Part shown: positions 22,707-35,411 of the stretch, piece by piece
Position numbering within the stretch: position 1 is the stretch's first letter
Layout: each line of letters starts with the position of its first letter
Assembly (NCBI GenBank): GCA_034440615.1
Contig: JAOTOM010004684.1
Coordinates: 79,501 to 143,500, forward strand
From: Ashinkailepas kermadecensis
Taxonomy: Eukaryota > Arthropoda > Thecostraca > Neolepadidae
Length of the DNA stretch: 64,000 nt
Reading direction: 5' to 3'
Position numbers and translations under genes: made by a program
The notes under the pieces: model-generated
Database searches by the model: none
What the model was told of the DNA's origin: nothing
The model's input: the letters and a program-made list of their open reading frames with translations, nothing else

Positions 22707-23934
22707 GCCAGAGCGAGCCGTCCGGCTGCACCACACGACCACCACACTCACCAGCTCCCGAGCATCTCCCGGACCTCTGACGACTGCCCCACAAATGCAC
22801 CTATTGCAACACCCACCGTGCAATATGCCGGATCGGATTTCCAGAGTAGAGAAATGGACAACGTGGCGAAACCGATCGAATGCTGGCACAAATTTGGTTT
22901 GCATCCCAGGATTGCGATGTTATGGGAAGGTCAAAAAGATTGTAGGAGCAGCAGACCACAGGTCATACCGATCGTGCATTCTCCGTGGTCCCATCTAGCA
23001 TCTCTCACATTACCACTGCCTGCACAATATCAGACACTCTGCCTTTGCCCCCATCAACCTGTCATCTCGCGCTTACAACATCCTCGGCTGCCTCGAGCCG
23101 TTCCTTCCTCTGTGCTTTTCTGTTTCGCTAGTTCTTCTGACTAGAAAGCTTCCACTGTTCAAAATTACTTCATGCTTTGTCATTCGACGTTATTTCCATT
23201 CCACTTCTTTCTTCCAAGTCCACACTTGCGATGCAGTGGCTTGTGTCAAAACAAGCATACTCTAACCGAATTAAATGTAGAACAATAATACTACAGCTTC
23301 CTGTTTCGCCTCTTTTCCCTCCAGCTGTCTGTCCACCTTCGGTGCCGCTTGGTCGCCATATCATGAGAGGAGAAACACCATGTCCATGTCCAGTCGGTTG
23401 ATAAGCGTTGCCACTGTGATCACTGTGACCACTACATGGCATCACAGCTCATGAAAAGCCGCGGCATGGGCAGATGAGACGGACCACCGCCTTCCAGATG
23501 CTTTCCGGTTGTGGAACGACTTGAATGGCATGTATTGCTCTCCAATGACTGGAAATTGGCTGGCATGAGCCAAGTAGATGATGTTATCGTCGTTGTCATT
23601 TAGTAGTGCTACTAAGAGGGGCAAAACGCTTGCGCTCTAGTGGAGCGACTGAGACGTGCGATACGCTTGCGCTTTAGTGGTGCGACTAAATGGCAGTGCT
23701 TAAAATACCTTGCTAATGAACAAGCGATGCTGTTCACAAGAGCAATTGTTGGTACATCTTTTCAACATATTGTCTCGTATCTTCGATTGATAATGCATAC
23801 TAACATGAGAGATCCTGTGAACAAGTCATTTCTTGCTTTGCATATCATCATGAGTCGTCGATCCAGAAGTAGAATATTGGTAACGGCGATTCTAGCTATA
23901 TATATTCAGCGATCTAGCCCGGATTCTTGCTGTC
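22707..23934. other. Unique sequence, no gene recognised
   Basis: Frames of 74-154 codons here partly extend from the adjacent array and otherwise carry no recognisable domain. No RNA gene or transposon signature is seen. Confidence 0.4.
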
Positions 23935-24118
23935 TCATGCATGCCTAACATCATGCCTAACATCATGCCTAACATCATGCCTAACATCATGCCTAACATC
24001 ATGCCTAACATCATGCCTAACATCATGCCTAACATCATGCCTAACATCATGCCTAACATCATGCCTAACATCATGCCTAACATCATGCCTAACATCATGC
24101 CTAACATCATGCCTAACT
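23935..24118. repeat. 12-bp minisatellite, about 15 copies, near-perfect
   Basis: The unit ATGCCTAACATC is repeated about 15 times with no visible substitutions, so it is probably young. As 12 is a multiple of three, it gives tetrapeptide-repeat frames on both strands. These are not called as genes. Confidence 0.97.
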
Positions 24119-24202
24119 AGAATGCATATATCGCACCGTGATGAGGCGCCACCAGGGTCGCTGGAAGAACGGAGGATGAATTTGGCTTGGGTGCTCCAGT
24201 GC

Positions 24203-24535
24203 TGCGGACACGGTACATACCACTGCGACAGGGGACTCGTGGGCCGCAGCCGTGTTGCGGACACGGTACATACCACTGCGGACACGGTACATACCACTGC
24301 GACAGGGGACTTGTGGGCCGCAGCCGTGTTGCGGACACGGTACATACCACTGCGGACACGGTACATACCACTGCGACAGGGGACTCGTGGGCCGCAGCCG
24401 TGTTGCGGACACAGTACATACCACTGCGACAGGGGACTCGTGGGCCGCAGCCGTGTTGCGGACACGGTACATACCACTGCGGACACGGTACATACCACTG
24501 CGACAGGGGACTCGTGGGCCGCAGCCGTGTTCTCG
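24203..24535. repeat. Modular minisatellite: 21-bp and 32-bp modules
   Basis: Module A is GCGGACACGGTACATACCAC plus T (21 bp). Module B (32 bp) begins GCGACAGGGGACTCGTGGG and ends GCAGCCGTGTT. The order is AB, AAB, AAB, AB, AAB, so A is present once or twice per period (53 or 74 bp). A contains GGTA-CA-TACC, a small hairpin. The frames on both strands derive from the repeat. Confidence 0.95.
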
Positions 24536-24954
24536 TGCCAACCCGTGGATACATACACTAGTGCGGAAATATTCGGGGCAGTGCAGAAATTTCAGAAGTA
24601 AGCAAAACCGTTCGACAATTTTGCACAGGGCATTCAAACTGTGTGCTCATGCTCCATATTCGACAGAGGAATTGCGGAAACAGTACCTTGAATTTCGGCA
24701 TTTGTGCATTGAAAAACAATCTATTCATCGTAATTGGCTGTACTTTGTGCTGAAATCTGGATCTTCTGCGGAATATAGTGTAGGTATCTCGAACTTTAAG
24801 GCACCATGACCAATCGTCGAACTAGCATAGATATAACACTGCGCTGCGTTACTGTGATCTTTGTCTCGTAGCATTCAAAATCAGCTTATGCTGCTCACAA
24901 TCTTTCAGCGCGACTTCCACCATCGGACTGACGCTGGGCACACATTGCACACAC
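24536..24954. other. Unique sequence, no gene recognised
   Basis: No convincing coding frame outside the array read-through. Confidence 0.4.
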
Positions 24955-24989
24955 ACGAACATACACGCGCACATACACACACACACACA

Positions 24990-25061
<72 letters not shown>

Positions 25062-25082
25062 GCATGTACATGTATATATACA
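24955..25082. repeat. (CA)n/(TA)n compound microsatellite
   Basis: ACACAC-type repeats (24955-24991) are followed by about 70 bp of pure TA and a short ATGTACATG segment. Confidence 0.96.
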
Positions 25083-26950
25083 TTACATGAACATAATCTG
25101 ATATAACAACATAAACATTTTAGCCATCACATGCCTTTTGTAAAGTGTAGTAGTCTCAATGTCCCGGTAATTACAGTGCTAGGAAGACAAATAGGCAAAG
25201 GGAGGGGAGGGGTCAAATTTAGCATGGATTGATTCACGGCTGACACCCCATCGCGCCCAATTGGCCTTAGCATTGGACGGTATTACCAAGGACGTTTAAA
25301 GCAATATTCGACAATGCAGCAAAACGACTAGTCCACAATCGCCAATTTCCTGTTGCGCTTAAATCGTTAATATCGGCGCAGGAAACTGCTGCATAACAAA
25401 CGACAGACGTCATGTAAATTTCGGGAGCAACCAGAACTCTGAATTCCCGTAGTCTTATCGGTCGGCTCCACATTGCTGTTCTTGGCAGGTGCTACATGCT
25501 TCTGTTGAATTTGCCTTAGGCAGGCGACTTGGCCTTCAGAGGTAGACGTGGCTGGACGTCAGGAATACCATGACTTGGCCATGGGGAAGCTCCACATGGG
25601 AACATTGAAATGTCTCGATAAGCTGGCAGTCGGAGCGGTTTCCGGACCGGTCCGAGCTGAACGACACGCAACTGTTATTACGCTATATTTATGTTATATT
25701 TATTATATTTACTTACAAGTACATCCACGTAGCTGGTGGCTATCATTACACAAGATGAAGGTGAAAAAATCAGTTGGCCGAACGGCAAAGGAAGTAGGGA
25801 TTAGGGAAGTAGCAGTCTAGAGCACTGCAGCTAGTCGGAGCTGACTCAGTAGACTGCAGCAAGGATAAGCGCGGGTATCAGGTCAGGGAATGGAAATGTA
25901 GTGAGAAATCAAGGGCAAGGTTCGTCCACGTAAATTATACAATAAAACAAAAGCAATGATGGATAGTGGCGTCCTTGCTCCGATCCGTTCATGCGACAAC
26001 GCAGTGGACTGCTGTTTCACTCTCTTCGCATCATACTCAATCTAACTTCCATTGCGCTGTTTCATTTCTTAATTTCAGGTTATTTCTAGCTGCTGAAAAT
26101 TATTATCGGTGGCGGTGCCGTTTTCAGATTGATTGCAACAGTAGATCACGAGGTTGCAAAATTCGAGTACTTTTTCGTCATGCCGCTCGTGGTGGGCAGT
26201 AAACCTTGATTAAATGTCAGTTTTAATCCACACATGTCTCCCGCCGGGTGCGATTGATGTCATCACAAATTGCATGTGTGTACAGCATGCAGGATGGAGA
26301 GCAACGCTGCCGAATACCGCCGTACGGGAGCTTTGAGGCGATAAGTTGGGATCGCGATCACGTTCGGCCACCATTTCAGGCCCACGAATTGCTGGAGTGG
26401 AATAACAGGGTGAAGGTCGAGGTCGGGCGTCGTTGCCTCCGGCTTCCGCACCCCTCCATACGGCTACTGGTGAGCCCTGGCGTGGCTCCAGTCGGGATAT
26501 TTTAGGGAATGATCACTGGATGTGAGAATTGTATATAAAAAAAGAGTAAAAAGCACCTTCGCTGAGGAAAAGGGCACATTTATCACGAACAATGGGACAA
26601 TTCTTAGGTGCATGGCAAACACGGGTAGAATGACTGGAGAGGAACACCAAAAGAGCTGAGTATAAAACTTCCACCCAGTTAGGTTGGTTGAACCCAAGCA
26701 AGCCTCAGACCAGGCGACTGGTCGAGCCGCTCGCTCGGTTATCGCTCCCCTGCGGGATGACGCAGCGGTCGGTTCTGCTGCCGGCCCGGACCCGGTGCCG
26801 GCGCGACGTGGCTCCAGCCGACAGCCAACAGCCTCCTGCTGCCGTGATTCGCTGTGCGCCGCGGCCGCGTGGCGATTTTAGAGCGGAGCACACATCCGAC
26901 CGGCGGCAGATCAATAGGCCCGCATGGCCTGAACACATCGGCGGCGAACC
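25083..26950. other. Unique sequence, CpG-rich at the right end
   Basis: No gene is recognised. From about 26720 to 26950 the sequence is rich in G+C and CpG and open in several frames, as expected from composition alone. Confidence 0.4.
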
Positions 26951-27137
26951 GAGGACCGGAACACAGACCGAGGACACGTCGAGTGGACCGGGCCGAGCCC
27001 TGCTGGAGCAACAGAGGACCGGGACACAGACCGAGACATGTCTAGTGGACCGAGCCGAGCCCTGTTGAAGCAGTAGAGGACCAGGACACAGACAGAGTCA
27101 CGCCGAGTGGACAAAGCCGGGCCCTGCTGGAGTAGCC
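26951..27137. repeat. 62-bp tandem repeat, three copies
   Basis: AGGACCGG(A/G)ACACAGACCGA recurs three times with period about 62 bp. Each copy continues through GTGGACCG(G/A)GCCGAGCCCTG and ends at GGAG or GAAG. The third copy is the most diverged. Confidence 0.88.
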
Positions 27138-27262
27138 GCTGGTGGTCGTGCTACCTTTGAGCTGACTGTTGGCGTGCGTGCCACCTTTGAGCTGAATGTT
27201 GGCGTGGCATGCTACCTTTGAGCTGAATGTTGGCGCGCGAGCTACCTTTCAGTTGAGTGTTA
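27138..27262. repeat. About 32-bp tandem repeat, four copies
   Basis: CTACCTTTGAGCTGAATGTT followed by GGCGTG recurs four times with small length differences. It directly abuts the 62-bp repeat. Confidence 0.88.
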
Positions 27263-29587
27263 ACGTGGTCGTGCGTCGCTGACGTAGGATACCTGGTTCG
27301 ACGAGATAAGTTTAATGTCACGGAGACAATTTTGCGAGTGAAAGAGGATTTTGATGTGGCAGCGACGACCTATCACAGGCTTTTGCACTGCACCAGAGCC
27401 TCATCGCAGACGTCGCCCGGCATTGGCAAGACGCCCCAAACGGCGTTCTTCAATGACCGATCAGATGAAATATCAAAACATTCCTCGCAAAGGCCGTCAA
27501 TCAACTGAAAGGCAATCGGCCACCGAAGAAGTTAAATTACCCAGCGGGCCAGCGGAGACTGCGGCCGCGGCACAAAAACCACGGCCAAGCCTAATGTTTT
27601 GACACACGGATTCGGGCACCACGTGATCTGCGGGCTTGAAATGTCAGAGGCTGAGTTGTAGATTGTTGTTTTCGGCTGCGTGTTGGCCACGCCGGCAAAG
27701 GTCACCTGTCTGAAGGGTCCGATTTGCCAGTATTGGCAGCGTCTCTCCTCAGATGTGGTTCTGTTTTCTTTGGGAGGGTGTAACGAAGGGGATTAACATC
27801 AATAGCGCACCATTCAGGGCTCTTCGTTGTGGGACTTGGTCGGATGTGGGCGAAACACTTCTCGCTGCGGCACAGGCACTGTGCGGCCGCCTTTCGAGTG
27901 GCAAGTTGTGTGCAAAGGCGGCCGTGATTTGAAAAGCTTGGGAACAAGAACAGCCGTCCGTGTGCTTTGTAGCGGCGCCGGTGCCCACACCTCGTTCGCA
28001 TAGTTTCAGAAAACGATACCAGAAGTGACCGCATCGCCCAGCATCCTCAGCTCCCCTCCCCCCCTCCCTACGCAAGGTATCGGGCCATGAAAACATCCAC
28101 ACAAAATACTATGTCTTCGCTACGACGTCATCGAATGCCGCCGCAACGACGTTTTGTTGTTTTATGCCGGCAGTGACATTTACAGCTCTTCACTGCCAAT
28201 GATTAATGTGCATGATAACATTGGGAAATTAAATACACACTGACTATCTAGTGCACCCTTGTCTGACCCAGGGCAACCGATCCTGTTCATCACGGTCAGA
28301 GGGCCATCAGGTCAGAAGGTAAGCACAGAATATTGATGTTCTAAATATTAAACTAGCAGTAACAAACTACAGGGAGTCAATTGAAGAGGAGCAATCTACT
28401 TAAAGGTGACAGTTTTGGATCGTATCTGTCAGCGTTGTAAGGATAGTGAGAACCAACAAATCAAGCGCGACTAAGAACAAGCATGGAAGTCGGAGTGGTC
28501 ATTGCATGCTGTCAGTTTGAAATAGACTAGGTCACTGTGTCCGTCCGTCTGCGGCACCATGCACTTCATAGGCTGACATGTTGGTGTTCTGGTGCAGGCC
28601 CGGGGAAGGACGATCGAGGCTAACACGAGATCGTATGTTCCGTATATAAGGAATATATTGCGAACGAACACCCCGCATCTGTCTGATCAGACTTTCAAAA
28701 TGTGATCTCCTGCATCCTCAATTGAAGTTATGGAATTAATTCAACTATGCTAGTACAGGGTGATGTTTGCTAGAACTGACTGTCGTCGAAGGAGCAAAAT
28801 ATGTATTCATTTCCGTGTGATATTGGCCTAAGTAAATAAATGACTGAATTTTGTATCTAAATAGCAGTTTTACGATGTTATATACATATATATAATAATA
28901 AACCATCAAATACCAAGATCATATGCCCCCTTAAAAATCTCCTCAATCCACCTGTGATTTATGAACATGACATGATTAATAGCACGTGAATAAAGGCTGT
29001 GAGCCGTGCCGTAAGTCATCCGCTGTGAGCCGAGCCGTGCCGAGAGAAACTCGACTTTAATGTCTCCCTGAGGCATCCAGCTAAATATGTCATTCATCAC
29101 AAAGACACTTCGAAGTACAATGTGGTGCATATGCGCATGCATGGTACATCGTTTTACACCCAATCTAACGAGGACGAAACTTTCGGAATTCTGCTTGAAT
29201 TTTCAATCTTGAGTTAATTTCTAGTTTTCTGAAATCGTATGTGAGCATAAACTGTGTGCCAAAAGCCCAATGAACACCTAGCTTTCATTACATGTTTCAT
29301 ACAAAGTCCAACCACTATATCAACACTTAAAGCGACGGGGAGAAAGCTGACAAGAATGACCGAACATATCTCACTAAAACTTGCCAAGCTATGTCCCTGA
29401 CCATGCTAGAATGCATACCAGTGTAATGTTTTTGGTACAGTATATGCAAAAGGTAGTTAGGAAAGGTCGCCATGCTGCAGTTTCGTAGAGCAAAAGGTTC
29501 GGATACGGCATGCAAGTAAAGGCGGCAAGTAAAAATACAGCCAAAATTGGGCAGAATCCGTGAAGAGAATGTTGTGCATCGTGGGAA
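27263..29587. other. Unique sequence, no gene recognised
   Basis: Frames up to 117 codons occur on both strands (for example 27702-28102, minus) with no recognisable family. No tandem repeat or element is seen. Confidence 0.4.
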
Positions 29588-29688
29588 TGTTAAAGCACAC
29601 ACCACGTGTTGGTAACATCTCGGTAATATCCCTCAAGTGTTAAAGCACACACCACGTGTTGGTAACATCTCGGTAATATCCCTCGAGT
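29588..29688. repeat. 50-bp tandem duplication
   Basis: GTTAAAGCACACACCACGTG through GGTAATATCCCTC occurs twice with one difference (CAAGTG/CGAGTG), so the duplication is recent. Confidence 0.95.
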
Positions 29689-30091
29689 GTTTGTTCCATT
29701 GGCGTGCGCGTTAACCCATTGAGAATACCCAAATATTCAAATACCACTGCCTTGTCACATCGTTGAGGTCGGTTCGCGTCAGCTGTTTTCTTGGCTGAGA
29801 TTGCACGATGTTTGGCGGCGTTCACACAATGCGTGCGCAGGTCATTAATTGCCATTAGGCTGTTGACGAGTGGTTGCTGTCGGTGCGACTGAGTGGGCCA
29901 AACCTGAAGCCATTTGTCCTGTGCACCGCACCACCATTAGCCTGGTGTTCCCGCCAGATTGCATGGTGATCTATGTGGCCGTAGATCATGGGGGCAATTC
30001 CAGACACACACTGCAAATATGTGTTCACGTGTGAAGCTAATTGTCGCAACAGCCCTCACGTTGTGATCCAAGAACGCAACAAACCAAACGC
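29689..30091. other. Unique sequence, no gene recognised
   Basis: Short frames only, with no recognisable motifs. Confidence 0.35.
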
Positions 30092-30440
30092 CAGTGCACA
30101 GAGACATTCACACCTGCGTGGCAGAACTACCACCAGTGCACAGAGGTATCCACACCTGTGCGGCAGCATTACCACCAGTACACAGAGGTGTCCACACCTG
30201 CGCGGCAGCATTACCACCAGTGCACAGAGGTGTCCACACCTGCGCGGCAGCATTACCACCAGTGCACAGAGGTGTCCACACCTGCGCGTCAGCATTACCA
30301 CCAGTGCACAGAGACGTCCACACCTGCGCGGCAACATTACCACCAGTACGCAGAGGCGTCCACACCTGCGTGTCAGCATTACCACCAGCACACAGAGGCG
30401 TCCACACCTGCGCGGCAACATTACCGCCAGTGCACCTCAT
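30092..30440. repeat. 42-bp minisatellite, about eight copies
   Basis: The unit contains CATTACCACCAGTGCACAGA, then GGTGTCCACACCTGCGCGGCA. Variants include GACGTCC, GGCGTCC and GTCAGC. As 42 is a multiple of three, several frames on both strands show 14-residue repeats. GTGCAC is a palindrome in most units. Confidence 0.95.
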
Positions 30441-33400
30441 GTGAGAGCAATGCACCAGCCATTCATCGCAAAGTGCGAGGAGGAGGCTTAAAACTCCGCC
30501 CATCGTCTATTTTCCGGCTCGCAATGCAGAAGCTAACTGCATGCCATATGGCTTGAAGCTTCTCCCGATATTGGTCCCCGACGTCAAAGTTAAGGGTTCG
30601 AATCTGTAAAGCAGCAGCGTTTTGGGGTGCTGCTTTCATATATGGGGCGATATTCATCCAGGCCTCACGGAAATGTCTACGTCCTTTCACAGAACTTTTG
30701 ATAATTCAAGTAACTTCGGGGCAGGCGAGACCACGTTGAGCAAATTTCTTCCCAAAAATATAATGATCCCTGCGGTTGGCAGAGGTTCACCATGACTTAC
30801 GCTCTCACGCTATTACTCCTCGGACGCCAGCCCTCACCTGCTCTGACAGCTCTAGCTCGCCCTTTTAGTTTTCGCTTTTAGTCAAAATCGTATGACAAGC
30901 GCGGTATCCGTCCTCCAGCCGCTCCCCTGTACTCCGCGTTGCTGCACTGGGTGCTACAAACGACATCCTATGTGCAGTGCTCGTCCTTGACAGCCTCCTT
31001 GGCTCCGAATAGAGCTGGCCACTGAATGCTGTGTGGATATGCCTTACGAAAAAAAAGGAAAATGCTTGCCTATCCGAGGGAAATGTCACCCAAAAATGAC
31101 TGGGTTGCGGCAATAGAAAATTGTTCCACTGTAGAAAGACGCATTTTGGCAGGGCTGTTGATATATTCCTTGTATCCGTTTGCTTCGCAAGCAAATATTT
31201 CAGGTCCTGCTAATTCGTTGAGCTATGACGTCATTTCAGGTTGCATGCCTGGTGCGCTTGCTATGCCCTTAGACGGCCTGCCAGCCTAAGCGTCATGTCC
31301 ACTCTCGAGCGCATCTGGGCTTTTCCTCAACCAGTTCGAGCAGCTCAAAGTGTTCACTTCCAAATCGGCTGTAGGTACGACAGGGATATTTCAGCTGGGT
31401 GGTGGGCACCGCTGACATGTATAAAGCGCACGGGTTGGCGCGCGACGACACAGCTCGTTGACGGTGGCGAGAGTGACGAGCGTGCAGCACGCCGCCGTCC
31501 GTCAGCCAGGCCCCAGATGACGGCACACTCCATGTGTCATCATTCCAACATCCATCTGGAGGCGCTTTCTGCCGCTGCAGCGACCATTTTCCGGACGTAA
31601 ATCTCTGTTACGCAGTCGACGTATAAATCACCCCCTTTGTCGACCATGGAGACGCCGGCATCACTGAGGAAACTCATGGAAACATATATAAAAAATGTAG
31701 GTGGGAAGTTCCGACACTGGGGTACGTTGTGCATTCACATCATGTCCAAGTCGCCAAAGCAAGCTAAATGCACCTAAGGAAAACAAGTCAGCGCAGAAGA
31801 CGCCACATGCTGCAACAGAAGAACGATGCGTGCTGGGTGCTTGGTGTTCAGTGTATTCGCCTCGTGCCCTGATCAAGTGGCAACACCTATTTCCTGAACT
31901 TGCTAAACCACAGGAACTAGGCTATGAATACACTTCAGAGAAAATAATGTGACTTCATGTGTCCGCATCAAAATATTTTAAGGATGAATGAAGATATATT
32001 ATTTCGGCTACGTGGAATGCTTGTTCACAAGGAGCAAAAGTGGAGTAGTAATATCCGTCAGACGAAGAAATCGCATCGAGACAATGCTAAAACGTCGAAG
32101 CGCAGTCTCACCAACCAGTGCAGTTAAAATAGATGCGCGAATAGCCTGAGGCTATTTCAGAACCTAGCAGGTAGCAGGTATCCACGATACGACAGGCTAT
32201 TTGGTACCTACCTGGATACCCGAAAGGTGGGATTTTTGTATACACATGAAGCAAGAAACCTCAGTTCAAGGCATGGCAACAGCAAATCAAAGTCAGACAG
32301 GTATATACTATGCCGAGACAACTGATAATCCCCCAAGTTTTTTTCGCTTTTCTGGGCATCTCTTGCCAAATAATAACCTCATGTATGAAGACAATTGAAT
32401 GTACCTGCCTCACTCCCCTTTTAATAAAGTGCCATGAAACAAGATCACAAGATCAAACAAAATGTAAAATTTTGTCACATTTGGCCAATAAAATAAATGA
32501 AGCAAGATAGATCATTATTTATTCGATATTCGGCTGGCTAAGTGTCCTTTTCTATGCTCTGACAGCACCTTTGAACATTTAAAGTTTACGAGATGATAGT
32601 AATGTTTATCCGACCGACTGACTGGTCTTAGGCATTGTACAACCAATGGCAATGCTGAAGTTCATATCAGCCATGGCGTAGGCTGACAACTTCAGGGTGA
32701 CCACGGCGTGGGCTAACAGCCTCAGAGCGATTATACAACAGCTTGGTTACACGTAGAGTTTGCAGCTGTGGATACTGGTTTTCTGAAACTTAAATTCTTG
32801 AATCTGATTGAAGCGTGAAACTAAGTGGTACAAGGAAGTGCAAGCACGGATATAATATTGAAAATAAATGCTTCTTTGATATAAATACGTAACGTTGGAA
32901 AACAAGACCATGATTAGTAAAGCATGTTGCCCATTATGGTGACATCATCGCAGTTCCTCCTGCATTCACCCTAATTAACATAATTTATGTTGTCTTTGCA
33001 ATTCTCATTTAGTTCCTAAATAAGATGCAACAGCCTGGATCATATTTAGAACAAACAAAAAAATATATGTGAAGTTGCAATATGACGTTCCAAGCAGTCT
33101 GTTCTCAGGGTAAGTTGTGTGGTGTGTGACAGAAGCAGGCACTATGCCAAGCAAGTATATATTTACTCTAAGCAAGATTTGTAGAAGAAAGGAATGGCGG
33201 CAATGCATTTACTTTGCCCATGTTCATGGGGAGGTGATGCAGTATTGCAGGAATGATGGCTGCAACAACGACACTCGCACTGGCGGCAGGTGTCTCCAAC
33301 TTTGTATTGCCTACGCCACCCTACAACATCAGCTTTTTCAGCCGGCGGCTCCAGACTTGGGATTTGCAGCAACAGCTTGGATCCCCATCCGCTAGTTCTG

Positions 33401-33593
33401 CCCATGAGCCTGCTGTGGAATAGTCAGTTACTACATCGTTAATTTCGTTCCTAACATCAGGCATGATAGTTGTCCGCTCACATCATCGGCACCGTCTCCC
33501 TTATTGATGGAATAATAATTTGCATACAACACGAGTTAATTAGTAACACAGGTTTTAGGTGTTCAGAAGAGTGAATTGATATGTTACAAAGTC
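30441..33593. other. Unique sequence, no gene recognised
   Basis: This is the longest stretch in the first half of the window without an obvious array. Frames of 60-119 codons occur on both strands without known motifs. Near 32660-32715 the segment (C/G)ATGGCGTAGGCTGACAAC is echoed by CACGGCGTGGGCTAACAGC, a short diverged duplication. Confidence 0.4.
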
Positions 33594-34075
33594 CATCTCG
33601 TTCCATTCATGCTTCTCATTGGTGAAAATGGTCTTCAACCTAGAAACAATGGGTTACATTGTTTCTACATTTTGAATTCTTCGTCAGCGAATCACAATGA
33701 TTGTGTCAATCGACATCTTAATACTTTAACAGTTCTTATTGCTGATAATCAAATCGTGTAACACTTACTTAATATCGTTGACTTCAAATGTATTGAAATG
33801 TTGCTTATATTAAGGCATTGAAGCGTTGCACCATAAGTTCATCTCGTTCCATTCATGCTGCTCATTGAGGATAATGTCTTCAACCTTAACCCATTGTTTA
33901 TACATTTTGAATTTTCGGGAGTGAATTACAATAATTGTGTCAATCTACATCTTAATACATTAACAGTTCTTATTGGTGATAATTGAACCATACCACACAT
34001 GTTGAAATCGTTGACTAGAAATGTATTGAAATGTTGCTAATATCAATGCATTGAAGCGTTGCACCGTAAATGTAT
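33594..34075. repeat. 246-bp tandem duplication, diverged
   Basis: CATCTCGTTCCATTCATGC begins at 33594 and again at 33840. Homology continues through ATTTTGAATT, TTGTGTCAAT, CATCTTAATAC, CAGTTCTTATTG and ATGTATTGAAATGTTGCT to GCATTGAAGCGTTGCACC at the end of each copy. The copies differ by many substitutions and small indels, so the duplication is old or the unit belongs to a satellite-like family. Confidence 0.9.
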
Positions 34076-34385
34076 TGGTGAATCAGTTCCTCAGCACAGT
34101 CGGGTCACAGCTGAACTATTTGGTTCTTATTATCCAATTTGGTCCATACGCGTCCGCCGGTCGGCCATGACCCAGCTAATGAGGGATTACTGAGGGATTG
34201 CTTAGAGATTGCTGAGGGATTGCTCAGGGAAGATTGCAAGTAGTTCCACCATGGACACCTGCAATGCTTGGGCACAGGACACACAATTTACCGTCGGCAG
34301 AGCGCCCGGTCGCCCTTGGTTGGTCGCCACTTTGACGTCAAATACCCTCCTCTTCCTCCGACCACCTAAGAAACGTCTCTGGAGA
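34076..34385. other. Unique sequence, no gene recognised
   Basis: A short GGGATTGCT(C/T)AGAGATTGC-like echo occurs near 34188-34230. No coding signal is seen. Confidence 0.35.
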
Positions 34386-34700
<315 letters not shown>

Positions 34701-34739
34701 TCACTGATCCCGGCCATATCGGAGTTCCCTGGCCGGCGG

Positions 34740-35116
34740 AAGAGACCAGCCCCCCGTCGACCGGCGTACCTGCATCAGCAGCGCACCTCTGACACGGCTC
34801 TGACGGCAAACATCGGCCGGTGTCGACGGCTACTCAGTGCTCAGTACTCACTGACTGGCGCCGTCGCTGTGGTGGCGTCCGCGGTCCTTGTGCTGCACGA
34901 TCCCCATCAGCTTCATCCATGGGTTGCCGCCGCCGCCCAACGACGGCGTGGCGCCGGTCATGCCGCCCGACCACATGCCTGTGTCCGTCGCGCTCGCGCC
35001 GGCGGTGTCACGCTCACCCTGCGCCACTCATGCCCTCCGGCAGCGGAGACGGCCGCCCGCCGTCTCAGGTGTCGGGCGCCGGCGGACCACTGGTGCTGGC
35101 GCGACCGGCCGCCGCT

Positions 35117-35149
<33 letters not shown>

Positions 35150-35411
35150 TCCGCCGCCGCCGCCGCCCCCTGCCGGCCGGCCGCGTCGACGTGGTCAGCT
35201 CGAGTACTGCGGCACAGTCGGCTCCCCGCGAACTGGGGCGGCGAGGCAAGTCGCCGCCCGACCACGGCTGTCCGATGACAAATTGGATGGGGGAAGATGC
35301 GAGTCCGGTGTCTGCTGGAAGCCAGTGGAGGAAGGAACTGAAGTCCGAGTAAATCTGCAACATCTACTGCCGACAATAAGCGACATTCTCATGCCGCTAC
35401 GATGGCCATGA
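34740..35411. other. CpG-rich stretch with (GCC)n trinucleotide run
   Basis: The stretch has high G+C with many CpG, and a run of about 20 GCC triplets at 35114-35172. Several frames on both strands are open for 100-180 codons, which is expected from the composition. A CpG island of an unseen gene is possible, but I found no start or splice structure to support one. Confidence 0.4.

Noticed and set aside
23935..24118. CRISPR array or telomere-like repeat
   Set aside because: Direct 12-bp repeats without spacers; not a telomere motif. This is a eukaryotic minisatellite.
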